Below, piece after piece: positions 17,465-26,068 of a stretch of 64,000 bases of DNA. Position numbers and translations under genes: made by a program. The stretch lies in assembly GCF_013410405.1 (NCBI RefSeq), contig NZ_JACCFK010000001.1, positions 4,092,001-4,156,000 of the forward strand, read 5' to 3'. Within the stretch, counting starts at the first letter, position 1, and the number at the start of each line of letters is the position of its first letter. The DNA comes from Amycolatopsis endophytica (lineage in GTDB: Bacteria > Actinomycetota > Actinomycetes > Mycobacteriales > Pseudonocardiaceae). The notes under the pieces are model-generated. The model saw nothing but the letters and a program-made list of their open reading frames with translations, did not search any database and was not told the DNA's origin.

Positions 17465-18352
17465 TCAGCCGAGTGCTCGGCTCTCGGTCGCCAGGCTCTC
17501 CTGGTTGGCCGCCCACGACGCCAGCAGGGTCAGCCCGTCGGCGGTCGCCGTGTCGGCGGGTGCGGTGTAGACGTTCAGGATCAGGCCGGGGTCGGCGGGC
17601 AGATCCATCGACTCGACGTCCAGGTCGAGCCGGCCCACTACCGGATGGTGCACACGCTTGCGTCCGGACCGGTGAAGCCGGACATCCCGAGATGCCCACC
17701 GCTGCCGAAACAGTTCACTGCTCGTCGCCAGTTCACCGATCAGGGCGACCAGCTCCTCGTCGTGCGGATTGCGGCCGGCTTCCAGGCGCAGTTTCGCGGC
17801 CACGTCGCCGGCGATCCGGTCATAGTCGACGAAGAACGTTTCCGCCTCGGGATTCAGATACACGAACCGCGCGGTGTTGGCCGGCCGTCGCGGGTCGGCC
17901 AGCGCCGGTGAATACAGCGCGCGGGCGAGGTGATTCATGGCCAGCACGTCATAACGGCCGTTGCAGATCCACGCCGGCGCATCGGTGAGGGCGTCGAGCA
18001 CCTGCCCCAGCGCCGGACGCACCGTCACGGCGGCCCGGCGGCGGCGTGCACCGCCGGGCGCCCTGGACTGCCGCGCCAGGTGGAACAGGTGATCGCGTTC
18101 GGCCTCGTCGAGGTGCAAGGCCGAGGCCACCGCGTCGAGCACCCCGTCGGAGGCGCCGGCGAGGCTGCCGCGCTCCATCCGCACGTAGTAGTCGACCGAC
18201 ACGCCTGCCAGCAGGGCCACCTCTTCGCGACGCAGACCTTTGACCCGGCGGTTGCCGCCGTAGGCGGGCAGTCCGGCCCGCTCGGGCGTGATCCGCGCGC
18301 GACGCGAGCTCAGGAACTCCTTGATCTCAGTGCGCAGATCGATCGTGGCCAC
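17465..18352 (-). CDS. MmyB-type XRE-family transcriptional regulator
   Basis: A 295-residue protein. The N-terminal helix-turn-helix (VKGLRREEVALLAGVSVDYYVRMERG) is followed by an MmyB-like ligand domain (ICNGRYDVLAMNHLARALYS, VYLNPEAETFFVDYD, LRLEAGRNPHDEELVALIGELATSSELFRQRW). Members often control an adjacent reductase or dehydrogenase gene, and an SDR lies 62 bp upstream on the same strand. The ligand is unknown. It is paralogous to the regulator at 21543-22388. Confidence 0.9.
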   Translation of the reverse strand: MATIDLRTEIKEFLSSRRARITPERAGLPAYGGNRRVKGLRREEVALLAGVSVDYYVRMERGSLAGASDGVLDAVASALHLDEAERDHLFHLARQSRAPGGARRRRAAVTVRPALGQVLDALTDAPAWICNGRYDVLAMNHLARALYSPALADPRRPANTARFVYLNPEAETFFVDYDRIAGDVAAKLRLEAGRNPHDEELVALIGELATSSELFRQRWASRDVRLHRSGRKRVHHPVVGRLDLDVESMDLPADPGLILNVYTAPADTATADGLTLLASWAANQESLATESRALG

Positions 18353-18414
18353 CCCTTCACCGTAGGCCCCGCGCGCAGGCGGAGGGAGGTTCTACCGGTA
18401 CCCCCACCAGATGC

Positions 18415-19218
18415 CTAGGTGCCTGATGCGGTCGTGGCGATGCCGCCGTCCACCGGAATGACGGTGCCCGTCAGGTATGAACCGGCGCGACCGGCGAGGA
18501 ACACGGCGATCCCTGCCATGTCGTCGTCACGGCCGAGCCGGCGCAGAGGAGCCTTCGCCGCGATCGTGTCGCCGATGGCGTCGAGCGTGGACGCCATCAT
18601 CTGCGACGGGAACGGTCCGGGGGCCACCGCGTTCACCGTGACATGCTGGGGGCCCAGTTCTCTGGCCAGCACCCGGGTGAGTTGGTGGAGTGCCGCTTTG
18701 CTGCCGGCGTAGGAGTAGTTGGGCGACCCGGCGACGTGGATCGCGGCGATACTGCCGATGTTGATGATCCGCGCGGGATCATCGGCGGTGCCGGCCCGGC
18801 GAAGCGCGGGGAGAAGCGCCTGCACCAGCCAGAACGGCGACTTGAGGTTGAGGTCGAGCACCGTGTCCCAGGCTTCGTCCGGGAACGTCTCCAGCGGCTC
18901 GCGCCACATCGCTCCCGCGTTGTTGACGAGAATGTCCAGGCGTTCCGAGTCGGCCTTGACGAGATCGGCGAGACGCTGACACTCGTCGTGCCTGGACAGG
19001 TCGGCGGGGATTGCTTGCACGTCGCCGAATTCCGACAGCAGACGTTGTGCCTCCGCGCACGTGTCCGCCTTGCGTGAGCTGACGATGACTCGGGCACCCG
19101 CCTGCAGAAGGCCACGCGCGATCATCATCCCGATGCCCCTGGTGCCGCCGGTGACGAGTGCGTACTTCCCACTCAGGTCGAAAAGGTCCGCGTGCGTGGT
19201 GAACTGGTTGCCCGCCAT
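18415..19218 (-). CDS. SDR-family oxidoreductase
   Basis: A 267-residue short-chain dehydrogenase. It has the NAD(P) loop TGGTRGIGMMIARGLL, NNAGAMW, the active-site SYAGSKAA tyrosine/lysine and a C-terminal PVDGG segment. A 3-oxoacyl or gluconate-5-dehydrogenase-like substrate is possible but not assignable. ATG 19218 has GAAGGAA upstream. The MmyB regulator follows it in the same direction and is the likely partner. Confidence 0.93.
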   Translation of the reverse strand: MAGNQFTTHADLFDLSGKYALVTGGTRGIGMMIARGLLQAGARVIVSSRKADTCAEAQRLLSEFGDVQAIPADLSRHDECQRLADLVKADSERLDILVNNAGAMWREPLETFPDEAWDTVLDLNLKSPFWLVQALLPALRRAGTADDPARIINIGSIAAIHVAGSPNYSYAGSKAALHQLTRVLARELGPQHVTVNAVAPGPFPSQMMASTLDAIGDTIAAKAPLRRLGRDDDMAGIAVFLAGRAGSYLTGTVIPVDGGIATTASGT

Positions 19219-19352
19219 AGGTTTTCGTTCCTTCTGTCGTGGAAGCGTGTGCTGACCACGGTGGCAGGCGTCCCGGATCTCCGGGAGCTCCCGGTGATAC
19301 GGGTACTGGGCGTGCCCCCTTGTCCGATGTGCTGAATCCGGCTGGCGCGGCC

Positions 19353-19844
19353 TCAGCCGAGGTCGTACTGGAACCAGTGCTCGTCCCGGAAGTCGCCCGG
19401 CGCGATCTGCAGTGCGGCGGGGAAGCGGCCGACCTCGGTCCAGCCCGCCCGCCGGTAGTACTCCGGCAGGTGGGTGCCGCCGCGGGTGGACAGCCGTAGC
19501 TGGCGCAGGCCGAGCGCTCGCGCCCGGCCGATCGCCCGGTCCAGGAGGCGCCTGCCCGTACCGGAGCGCTGGTGGCCCGGGTGGACCATCAGTTTGCTCA
19601 GTTCGGCGCGGTGTTCGAACACGGCGCCCGCACCTGGCCGCAGCACCACGATTCCCGTGAGGACACCGTCGGTGCGTTCGCCGAGCAGATGGGCGTGTCC
19701 GGCGCCCACGTCCGCGAGCAGCGCGTCGGCAGCGGCTGTGACGTGCTTCGACGGCGCGTCCGCCGGAAAGCCGGCAGCGCCGCCGGACCGTGTCACGGCC
19801 AGCCAGAGCCGCGCCACCTCGATGGCAGTCGCCGGGTGTTCCAC
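19353..19844 (-). CDS. GNAT-family N-acetyltransferase
   Basis: A 163-residue acetyltransferase. The acetyl-CoA loop is LMVHPGHQRSGTGRRLLDRAIGRAR, followed by LSTRGGTHLPEYYRRAGWTEVGRFP. I chose GTG 19844 because GAGGAGG lies just upstream; longer frame extensions have no support. Substrate unknown. The upstream gap (19845-20015) separates it from a divergent second GNAT gene, which is not a close copy. Confidence 0.88.
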   Translation of the reverse strand: MEHPATAIEVARLWLAVTRSGGAAGFPADAPSKHVTAAADALLADVGAGHAHLLGERTDGVLTGIVVLRPGAGAVFEHRAELSKLMVHPGHQRSGTGRRLLDRAIGRARALGLRQLRLSTRGGTHLPEYYRRAGWTEVGRFPAALQIAPGDFRDEHWFQYDLG

Positions 19845-20015
19845 GAGTGGGCCTCCTCTTGGTCCTTGACTGATCACTCTCCCCGATCCTGAGCACGTGC
19901 TGCCCGCCGAGTTGCGTGACGGCCCGGCCGACGTGCTCCGGCGAATCGGCGGTGTCCTCGTGCCACCGGGACACGTGCTGGGCTGAGCCAGGGGCGGCGG
20001 GATACGGTCGCGATC

Positions 20016-20591
20016 ATGAGTACGGACGCGACCGGCAGCGGGACCGTTGAGCCGGTCATCCTGGACGCGATGGAGCTGACCTCCGATCCCGGCCTCCGCG
20101 AACGGTTCGCGGAGTCCGCGCACCAGATCCTGGCGGGCCTGGTGCGCGGAGGTGCCGCGCTCGGCTGGGTCGGGCCACCCCCGTTCGATGAGGTGGCGGA
20201 ACTTCTCGGGCACGTGATCAGCGCGGTGCGGGCCGGGGATGGAGCCCTGCGTGCCGCCTACCTCGACCGTCGGCTGGTCGGGCTGGGCTACTGGCTGCGC
20301 TACTCCCGGCCGACCCACCGGCCACACGCCGATCTGGAAAAGATCGCGGTGAGCCCGGCTGCCCAGGGCCGTGGCGTCGGCCGGTCCCTGACCGCCGCGT
20401 TGATCGCGGACGCCCGCCGGGCCGGGATCGAGGTCCTCACTCTGGACGCTCGCGGCGACAACGGCAACGCCCTGCGCCTCTACCGGTCGCTGGGCTTCAG
20501 CGAGTACGGTCGGCTGCCCGGCTTCGTCGCTGTCGGCGAACGTCGCTACGACAAGGTCTTCTGCATGCTGGACCTTCGCCGGCAGGGCTGA
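20016..20591 (+). CDS. GNAT-family N-acetyltransferase
   Basis: A 191-residue acetyltransferase. Its acetyl-CoA motif is KIAVSPAAQGRGVGRSLTAALIADARRAG, followed by TLDARGDNGNALRLYRSLGFSEYGRLPGFV. Small-molecule or peptide N-acetylation is likely; the substrate is unknown. It is convergent with the aldo/keto reductase at 20612, with a gap of only 20 bp. Confidence 0.9.
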   Translation: MSTDATGSGTVEPVILDAMELTSDPGLRERFAESAHQILAGLVRGGAALGWVGPPPFDEVAELLGHVISAVRAGDGALRAAYLDRRLVGLGYWLRYSRPTHRPHADLEKIAVSPAAQGRGVGRSLTAALIADARRAGIEVLTLDARGDNGNALRLYRSLGFSEYGRLPGFVAVGERRYDKVFCMLDLRRQG

Positions 20592-20611
20592 CTCCGCGCG
20601 CTCGCCCACAC

Positions 20612-21523
20612 CTACCGCGCCGGTTCCGTCGAGATCGCGCCCGACAGGCGGGTGAGGTCGTGGCCGGACAGGCGGATGTCCGCGGCGCCGAGGTTCTCGT
20701 CGAGGTGAACCAGCTGCGACGTCCCGGGGATGGGCAGCATCACCGGGGAACTCGCCAGCAGCCAGGCGATCGCGATCTGCGCCACCGAGGCCCGGTGTTC
20801 CCGTGCCACGTCCGTGAGGACGGCGGCCGTCAGCCGGCCCTGCGCCACCGGGGCCCACGGGATGAACCCGATACTGTCCCGCTCGCAGATGGCCAGGACT
20901 TCCCCGGCCCCGCGCTCCAGCACGTTGTAGCGGTTCTGCACCGTGGCGATCTCGGTGATCGCGCGCGCCTCGGCCAGCTGGGCGGCGCTCACCTCCGACA
21001 GCCCGATCGCGACGACCTTGCCCTCTTCCCGCAGTTGCGCGAGTTCGCCCACCTGGTCGGCCAGCGGAACGCGAGGATCGACGCGGTGCAGCTGGAACAG
21101 GTCCAGCTGCTCCTGGCCCAGTCTGCGCAAGCTCATCAACGCCTGCTGGCGCAGGTACTCCGGCCGCCCGAGTGGCGGCCAGGCCGCGGAGCCGATCCGC
21201 TTCGGCCCCCGTGGGGTGTCGACCACGTCCGGGCCGTTGCGCGTCAAACCCGCCTTCGTCGCGATCACGACCTCGTCCGGGTAGGGGTGGATCGCCGCAC
21301 GGATGATCTCCTCGGCCACGAACGGCCCGTAGGAGTCGGCGGTGTCGATGAACCGCACACCCCGTTCGACGGCCCGGCGCACGACCGCGACGCACTCGTC
21401 CCGGTCCGCCGGCTCGCCCCAGACGCCGCGGCCGGTCAGGCGCATCGAGCCGAATCCCAGCCGCGGCACCTTCTTGCCCGCGACCTCGAACACTCCGGCC
21501 CGGACGGCCAGTTCGTTCACCAC
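20612..21523 (-). CDS. aldo/keto reductase
   Basis: A 303-residue NADPH-dependent reductase with the family barrel. The catalytic Asp and Tyr are in FIDTADSYGPFVAEEIIRAA, Lys in VVIATKAGL, and His in LDLFQLHRVDPRVPL. The C-terminal cofactor segment is PIPGTSQLVHLDENLGA. Two adjacent GTG codons could start it; GGGAGG precedes them. It follows the MmyB regulator at 21543 by 19 bp on the same strand, so the two are probably co-transcribed. Confidence 0.93.
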   Translation of the reverse strand: MVNELAVRAGVFEVAGKKVPRLGFGSMRLTGRGVWGEPADRDECVAVVRRAVERGVRFIDTADSYGPFVAEEIIRAAIHPYPDEVVIATKAGLTRNGPDVVDTPRGPKRIGSAAWPPLGRPEYLRQQALMSLRRLGQEQLDLFQLHRVDPRVPLADQVGELAQLREEGKVVAIGLSEVSAAQLAEARAITEIATVQNRYNVLERGAGEVLAICERDSIGFIPWAPVAQGRLTAAVLTDVAREHRASVAQIAIAWLLASSPVMLPIPGTSQLVHLDENLGAADIRLSGHDLTRLSGAISTEPAR

Positions 21524-21542
21524 GGTTCCTCCCTCTGCGGTT

Positions 21543-22388
21543 TCAGGATTCCCGCGCGTTGCTCGCCGTTTGCCGCGCGTCGGCGAGGCGGCGCAGGAGG
21601 ACGAAAGCGTCCTGTGCGGAACTGCCCGGCTCGGCGGTGTAGACGGAGAGGTGCTGACCGGGTGAGCTCGTCACCGCCAGTGCCTCGTAGTGCACCCGCA
21701 GCTCGCCGATCCGCGGGTGCCGGAAGACCTTGTCCTCGTGCGTGCGCGGCCGCACCTCGTACCGCGCCCACAGGGACGCGAACACCGGGCTGCGGGCGCT
21801 GATCTCGCCCAGCACCGCTTCGATCCGCCGGTCGCCGGGGAACCGGGCGGACGAGGCACGCAGGTTGCCGACGGCGACCTCGGCGGCCTTGTCCCAGTCG
21901 CGGTAGAACTCCCGCGCGAAGGGGTCCAGGAAGATCATCCGCAGCAGGTTGTCGAACCGGGTGAAACCGGAGTAGAGCGCGTCGGCCATCCCGTTGGCGG
22001 CCAGCACATCCTGTGCGGACCCGACCACGAATGCCGGCACGTCCCGCATCCCGTCCATCAACGTCACCAGTTCCCGGCTCACCGTGGTGACCGGCTCGGC
22101 CGTCAGCGACGGCACCGGCATGCCGAGGCGGAACAGGTGGGTGGCGGCCGCGTCGTCCAGGCGCAGAGCCCGCGCGATCGCGGCCAGCACCTGTTCGGAG
22201 GGGTGCCGTTCGCGTCCCTGCTCCAGTCGCGTGTAGTAGTCCGTGCTCACGCCCGCCAGCAACGCGACCTCGTCGCGCCGCAACCCGGGGACCCGCCGCG
22301 CACCGTCGTCGGGTAACCCGGCCACCGCCGGCGGCACCGCGTCGCGGCGCGACTTCAGGTAGCGGCCGAATTCGTTCTCACCGTCCAC
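21543..22388 (-). CDS. MmyB-type XRE-family transcriptional regulator
   Basis: A 281-residue regulator with helix-turn-helix VPGLRRDEVALLAGVSTDYYTRLEQGRERHPSEQVLAAIARAL and an MmyB-like sensor (VVGSAQDVLAANGMADALYSGF, FLDPFAREFYRDWD). It is paralogous to the gene at 17465. The SDR at 22476 is divergent, with an 87-bp gap, and the aldo/keto reductase is downstream; both are likely targets. The start is GTG 22388. Confidence 0.9.
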   Translation of the reverse strand: MDGENEFGRYLKSRRDAVPPAVAGLPDDGARRVPGLRRDEVALLAGVSTDYYTRLEQGRERHPSEQVLAAIARALRLDDAAATHLFRLGMPVPSLTAEPVTTVSRELVTLMDGMRDVPAFVVGSAQDVLAANGMADALYSGFTRFDNLLRMIFLDPFAREFYRDWDKAAEVAVGNLRASSARFPGDRRIEAVLGEISARSPVFASLWARYEVRPRTHEDKVFRHPRIGELRVHYEALAVTSSPGQHLSVYTAEPGSSAQDAFVLLRRLADARQTASNARES

Positions 22389-22475
22389 GGGAACAACGCT
22401 AACCACGTTTCCCGGCGGCGGCGGGGGTGCGGTGCACCCTCCCGGGTCCCGCCGGCGGTTCCTAACGTCGGGGAC

Positions 22476-23282
22476 ATGAACCAACCACCTGTCGCGGTCG
22501 CCGCCACCGTCAGCGCCGAAGCATTCCGGCTCACCGGCACCGCGGCGCTGATCACCGGTGCGAGCAGCGGTATCGGCGCCGCCACGGCGCGACGGCTCGC
22601 GAGCCAGGGTGCGGCGGTCGCGCTGGTCGCCCGGCGCACCGGCCGCCTCGAAGCGCTGGCGGGCGACATCACCCGCCTGGGGGGCCATGCGCTGGTCGTC
22701 ACCGCCGACGTCGCGGACGAGGACCAGGTCCGGAGGGCGGTCGAGCGGACCGTCGAGCGGTTCGGCAGGCTCGACATCGCCGTCGCCAACGCCGGCGTCA
22801 TGCTGCTCGGCCCGCTCGACGGCGCCGACACCGCCGAGTGGCGGCGCATGATCGAGCTCAACACCCTCGGCACGATGTACACCGCCCGCGCGGCCGTTCC
22901 GCACCTCCGGGCCGCGGCGGGCACCGGCCCTCGGCACGTCGCCGATCTGGTGCTGATGAGCAGCACCGCGGGACGTCAGGTCCGCGAGACCAACGGCGTC
23001 TACAGCGCGGGCAAACACGCCGTCGGAGCCTTCGGCGAAGCGCTGCGCCGGGAGCTGACCGCGGAGCACATCCGGACCGCTCTCCTCGAGCCCGGCGCCG
23101 TCGACACCGAACTGCCGTGGCACAACCGGCCCGAGGTCCAGGAGGCGATGCGCGAGCGCTTCGCCCGCATGCGGCGGCTGCACGCCGACGACGTGGCGCG
23201 CACCGTCGAATACATCGTCACCCGCCCTCGTCACGTCGCGGTCAACGAACTGCTGGTGCGCCCCACCGAACAGCAGATCTGA
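22476..23282 (+). CDS. SDR-family oxidoreductase
   Basis: A 268-residue short-chain dehydrogenase: TGASSGIGAATARRLAS (cofactor), VANAGVMLLGP, a catalytic serine in LMSSTAG and YSAGKHAVGAF with the Tyr-Lys pair. The C-terminal EPGAVDTELPWHNRPE resembles serine 3-dehydrogenase-like SDRs. It is divergent from the MmyB regulator, a common regulator/target layout. Confidence 0.93.
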   Translation: MNQPPVAVAATVSAEAFRLTGTAALITGASSGIGAATARRLASQGAAVALVARRTGRLEALAGDITRLGGHALVVTADVADEDQVRRAVERTVERFGRLDIAVANAGVMLLGPLDGADTAEWRRMIELNTLGTMYTARAAVPHLRAAAGTGPRHVADLVLMSSTAGRQVRETNGVYSAGKHAVGAFGEALRRELTAEHIRTALLEPGAVDTELPWHNRPEVQEAMRERFARMRRLHADDVARTVEYIVTRPRHVAVNELLVRPTEQQI

Positions 23283-23329
23283 ACCCGCGCTGGCCAGGCT
23301 GGTGATCCGGGCGAGTTACGGAGCGAGCA

Positions 23330-24349
23330 GTGGGCGGAGCAGGTCCGCGGCGGCGGGCCACCCTGGCCGATGTGGCGGCACGGGCCGGTGTGCACCCGAG
23401 CCTGGTGTCGCGGGTGCTGCGCAACGACCCGAGCGGGTACGCCTCGTCCGACACGCGCGAGCGGATCCGCCGCGCCGCGCTCGAACTCGGCTACCGGGCC
23501 AACGACGCGGCCCGCGGCCTGCGCAGTTCGCGGATGATGGCGCTCGGGCTGCTGCTGCCCGGATTCTCCAGCCCCGTGTACTCCGCGATCGCGCACGGCG
23601 TGGAGGAACGCGCCGACGAGCGCGGCTACGGGCTGGTGATCGGCACGCACGCCGCCGGTGATCCGCACGAGGCGATCACCGACATGGTCATGCGCGGCCG
23701 GGTCGACGCCCTGCTCGTCGCGTCCGGGCGGATCGAGGACCAGGCCCTCCGCAGGCTGGTCCGCCGGCTGCCCGAGTCGCTGGTACTGGTGAACCGGCAG
23801 GTCAAGGGCGTGGCGGCGAGCGTGGTCCTGCGCGACTCCGACGCCGCCGCGCTCGCGGTGCGGCACCTCGCCGAGCTGGGGCACCGCCGGATCGGCGCGG
23901 TGTTCGGTCCCCGCACGCTCGACACGATGGTGCGCAGGCGCCGTGGCTTCGTCCATGAGTGCACCCGGCTCGGGCTCGAACCCGTGGTGACCGAGATGGA
24001 CGGCCGCGACCACGGTGCCGGGTTCCGCGGTGCGCTGCGGCTGCTCGACGCGGCCGGGCCACCCACGGCGGTGGTGGCGGCGACCTTCCCGGTGGCCGTC
24101 GGCATGCTCTCGGCCTTCCACGAGCGCGGGGTCGCGGTTCCCGCCGGGATGTCGGTGGTGTCGCTCCACGACGACGCTGTCGCGGACTACCTGGTTCCCC
24201 GGCTCACCACCGTGATGCTCCCGGCGGCCAGGCTCGGCGCGGAGGCCGTGGATCTGGCCCTGTCGCTGATCGACGGCGCCGCGCCGCGCCGCGTCGTCGT
24301 CCCGGACCCGCCCCGCCTGATCTCCCGGAACTCGACCACCGCGCTTTGA
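23330..24349 (+). CDS. LacI-family transcriptional regulator
   Basis: A 339-residue repressor. The N-terminal LacI helix-turn-helix and hinge (ATLADVAARAGVHPSLVSRVLRNDPSGYASSDTRERIRRAALELGYRANDAARGLRSSRM) is followed by a periplasmic-binding-protein-like effector domain. GTG 23330 has GGAG upstream. It ends 3 bp before a perfect LacI-type palindrome that overlaps a promoter for the downstream catabolic operon, so it most likely represses that operon until an inducer binds. Confidence 0.95.
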   Translation: MGGAGPRRRATLADVAARAGVHPSLVSRVLRNDPSGYASSDTRERIRRAALELGYRANDAARGLRSSRMMALGLLLPGFSSPVYSAIAHGVEERADERGYGLVIGTHAAGDPHEAITDMVMRGRVDALLVASGRIEDQALRRLVRRLPESLVLVNRQVKGVAASVVLRDSDAAALAVRHLAELGHRRIGAVFGPRTLDTMVRRRRGFVHECTRLGLEPVVTEMDGRDHGAGFRGALRLLDAAGPPTAVVAATFPVAVGMLSAFHERGVAVPAGMSVVSLHDDAVADYLVPRLTTVMLPAARLGAEAVDLALSLIDGAAPRRVVVPDPPRLISRNSTTAL

Positions 24350-24351
24350 TA

Positions 24352-24363
24352 TCAAACGTTTGA
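24352..24363. promoter_or_regulatory. LacI-type operator TCAAACGTTTGA
   Basis: Perfect 12-bp palindrome with a central CG, the classic LacI/GalR-family operator form. It sits 3 bp after the LacI gene and overlaps the -35 box of the next promoter. Confidence 0.85.
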
Positions 24364-24388
24364 CCCTCGACGCCCGCACTCGTAGCTT
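24360..24388 (+). promoter_or_regulatory. promoter of the cyclase/molybdenum hydroxylase operon
   Basis: TTGACC (24360-24365), a 17-bp spacer, then TAGCTT (24383-24388), 55 bp before the cyclase start codon. The -35 box overlaps the operator, so LacI binding would block RNA polymerase. Confidence 0.65.
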
Positions 24389-24443
24389 GGCGAGCAGTTC
24401 ACCGCCTCCGGGCCGTTCAGTTTCGTTGTGGAGATCAGCACCG

Positions 24444-25229
24444 ATGACACGATTCGTCGACATTTCGATGTCGCTGGAAAACGGCGTACCGTCCGATCCT
24501 CCGGGATACGAATTCCGGATCGACTACACCTCGCACCAGGAAACCCTTGCCGTGCTGCAGAAGCGCTACGCGGGGCTGCAGCCGGAGGAGCTGCCGAATT
24601 CGGAGGCGTTCGCGCTCGAAACGGTTCGGTTGTCCACGCACAACGGAACGCATGTGGACGCGCCGTGGCACTATTCCTCGCTGATGGAGGACGGCAGCAA
24701 GCCGCTCACCATCGACGAAATGCCCCTCGACTGGTTCATGCGCCCCGGCGTCAAACTCGATTTCCGCCACTTCGACGACGGCTACGTCGCCACCGCCGCG
24801 GATGTGGAAGCCGAGCTGGACCGGATCGGGCACGACCTGCGGCCGCTCGACATCGTCGTGGTCAACACCTCCGCCGCCGCGCGCTTCGGCACGCCGGAGT
24901 ACGCCTCCAGCGGATGCGGCATCGGCCGCGAGGCCACGCTGTGGCTGTGTGATCGCGGCGTGCGGGTGGTCGGCACGGACGCCTGGAGCTGGGACGCCCC
25001 CTTCGCCTACGTCGCCGAGCGTTATGCCAGGGACAAGGACGCCTCGATCATCTGGGAAGGGCACAAAGCGGGCCGCCGCACCGGGTACTGCCAGATCGAA
25101 AAACTGCGGCACCTGGACCAGCTGCCCGCACACGGGTTCACCGTCGTCTGCTTCCCCTTCAAGATCCACGCCGCTTCGGCGGGGTGGACCCGCGCCGTCG
25201 CGATCCTCGACGAGAACGGAGCCGCCTGA
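24444..25229 (+). CDS. cyclase-family hydrolase (kynurenine formamidase/isatin hydrolase-like)
   Basis: A 261-residue metal-dependent hydrolase. The family metal motif is clear: LSTHNGTHVDAPWHY. Members open amide, lactam or lactone rings (arylformamidase, isatin hydrolase, polyketide cyclase). It is the first gene of the LacI-controlled operon and overlaps the next gene by one base. Together with a molybdenum hydroxylase, a ring-opening step in N-heterocycle or aromatic-amide breakdown is reasonable but not proven. Confidence 0.85.
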   Translation: MTRFVDISMSLENGVPSDPPGYEFRIDYTSHQETLAVLQKRYAGLQPEELPNSEAFALETVRLSTHNGTHVDAPWHYSSLMEDGSKPLTIDEMPLDWFMRPGVKLDFRHFDDGYVATAADVEAELDRIGHDLRPLDIVVVNTSAAARFGTPEYASSGCGIGREATLWLCDRGVRVVGTDAWSWDAPFAYVAERYARDKDASIIWEGHKAGRRTGYCQIEKLRHLDQLPAHGFTVVCFPFKIHAASAGWTRAVAILDENGAA

Positions 25230-26035
25230 TGGCATCCGCCGACCACGCTGCCGCCATGTCGCGAGTGGACCGCGGCCCGTCGAACTTCCCGGCGTACCGG
25301 GACCGGTACCGGACCATCCGGATGGACCGGACCGACGGGATCCTCGAAGTGCACTTCCACACCGACGGCGGCCCGTTGCAGTGGAGCCTGCTGGCCCACC
25401 ACGAGTTCGAGGACGCGTTCCTGGAGATCGGTCGCGACCGGGACAACGATGTCGTCATCCTCACCGGCACCGGGGAGGCGTTCAGCGGCCCGGCGATCGA
25501 ACCGGGCAAGCACCCGAACCGCCGGACGATGACGCCGGAGAGCTACGACCCGATCCAGTGGGAGGGCAGGCAGCTGCTGCCGAACCTGCTGGCGATCGAG
25601 GCTCCGGTGATCGCGGCGATCAACGGCCCGGCGGTGCGCCACGCGGAGATCCCCCTGGTGTCCGACATCGTCCTCGCCTCGGCGGACACCTATTTCCAGG
25701 ACACCGCGCACTTCCCGGGCGGCATGGTGCCGGGGGACGGGATGCACGTCGTGATGCCGCTGCTGATGGGGCCGACCCGCGGCCGCTACTTCCTCTTCAC
25801 CGGGCAGAAGCTCGCCGCCGCCGAAGCGCGGGACATCGGGCTGGTGAACGAGGTACTGCCCCGCGAGGAGCTGCTGCCCCGCGCCCGCGAGCTCGCGGAA
25901 CTGCTGTTGCGGCAGCCGCGTCTGGTGCGCCGCTACAGCCGCACCGTGCTGACCGAAGAGCTGCGGCAGCGGTTGCACGGGCTGCTCGGCTACGGGCTCG
26001 CCCTGGAGGGCCTCGCCCGGATGAAGACCACCTGA
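25229..26035 (+). CDS. enoyl-CoA hydratase/isomerase (crotonase-fold) protein
   Basis: A 268-residue crotonase-fold protein. The oxyanion-hole segments DNDVVILTGTGEAFSGPAI and AINGPAVRHAEIPLVSDIVLA are visible, followed by GQKLAAAEARDIGLVNEVLPREEL. The catalytic glutamates of hydratases are not clear, so it may be a hydrolase, such as a 6-oxocamphor hydrolase-like C-C bond cleaver. It is translationally coupled to the cyclase (TGATG) and followed by the molybdenum hydroxylase genes. Confidence 0.85.
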   Translation: MASADHAAAMSRVDRGPSNFPAYRDRYRTIRMDRTDGILEVHFHTDGGPLQWSLLAHHEFEDAFLEIGRDRDNDVVILTGTGEAFSGPAIEPGKHPNRRTMTPESYDPIQWEGRQLLPNLLAIEAPVIAAINGPAVRHAEIPLVSDIVLASADTYFQDTAHFPGGMVPGDGMHVVMPLLMGPTRGRYFLFTGQKLAAAEARDIGLVNEVLPREELLPRARELAELLLRQPRLVRRYSRTVLTEELRQRLHGLLGYGLALEGLARMKTT

Positions 26036-26068
26036 ATCCTGTTCCTGTCGAACTCGATGAGGAGTGCG

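Noticed and set aside
19881..19986. Short plus-strand frame ending in PADVLRRIGGVLVPPGHVLG
   Set aside because: About 38 codons with no start of its own and no recognised domain. It may be a gene remnant but the evidence is too thin to call.
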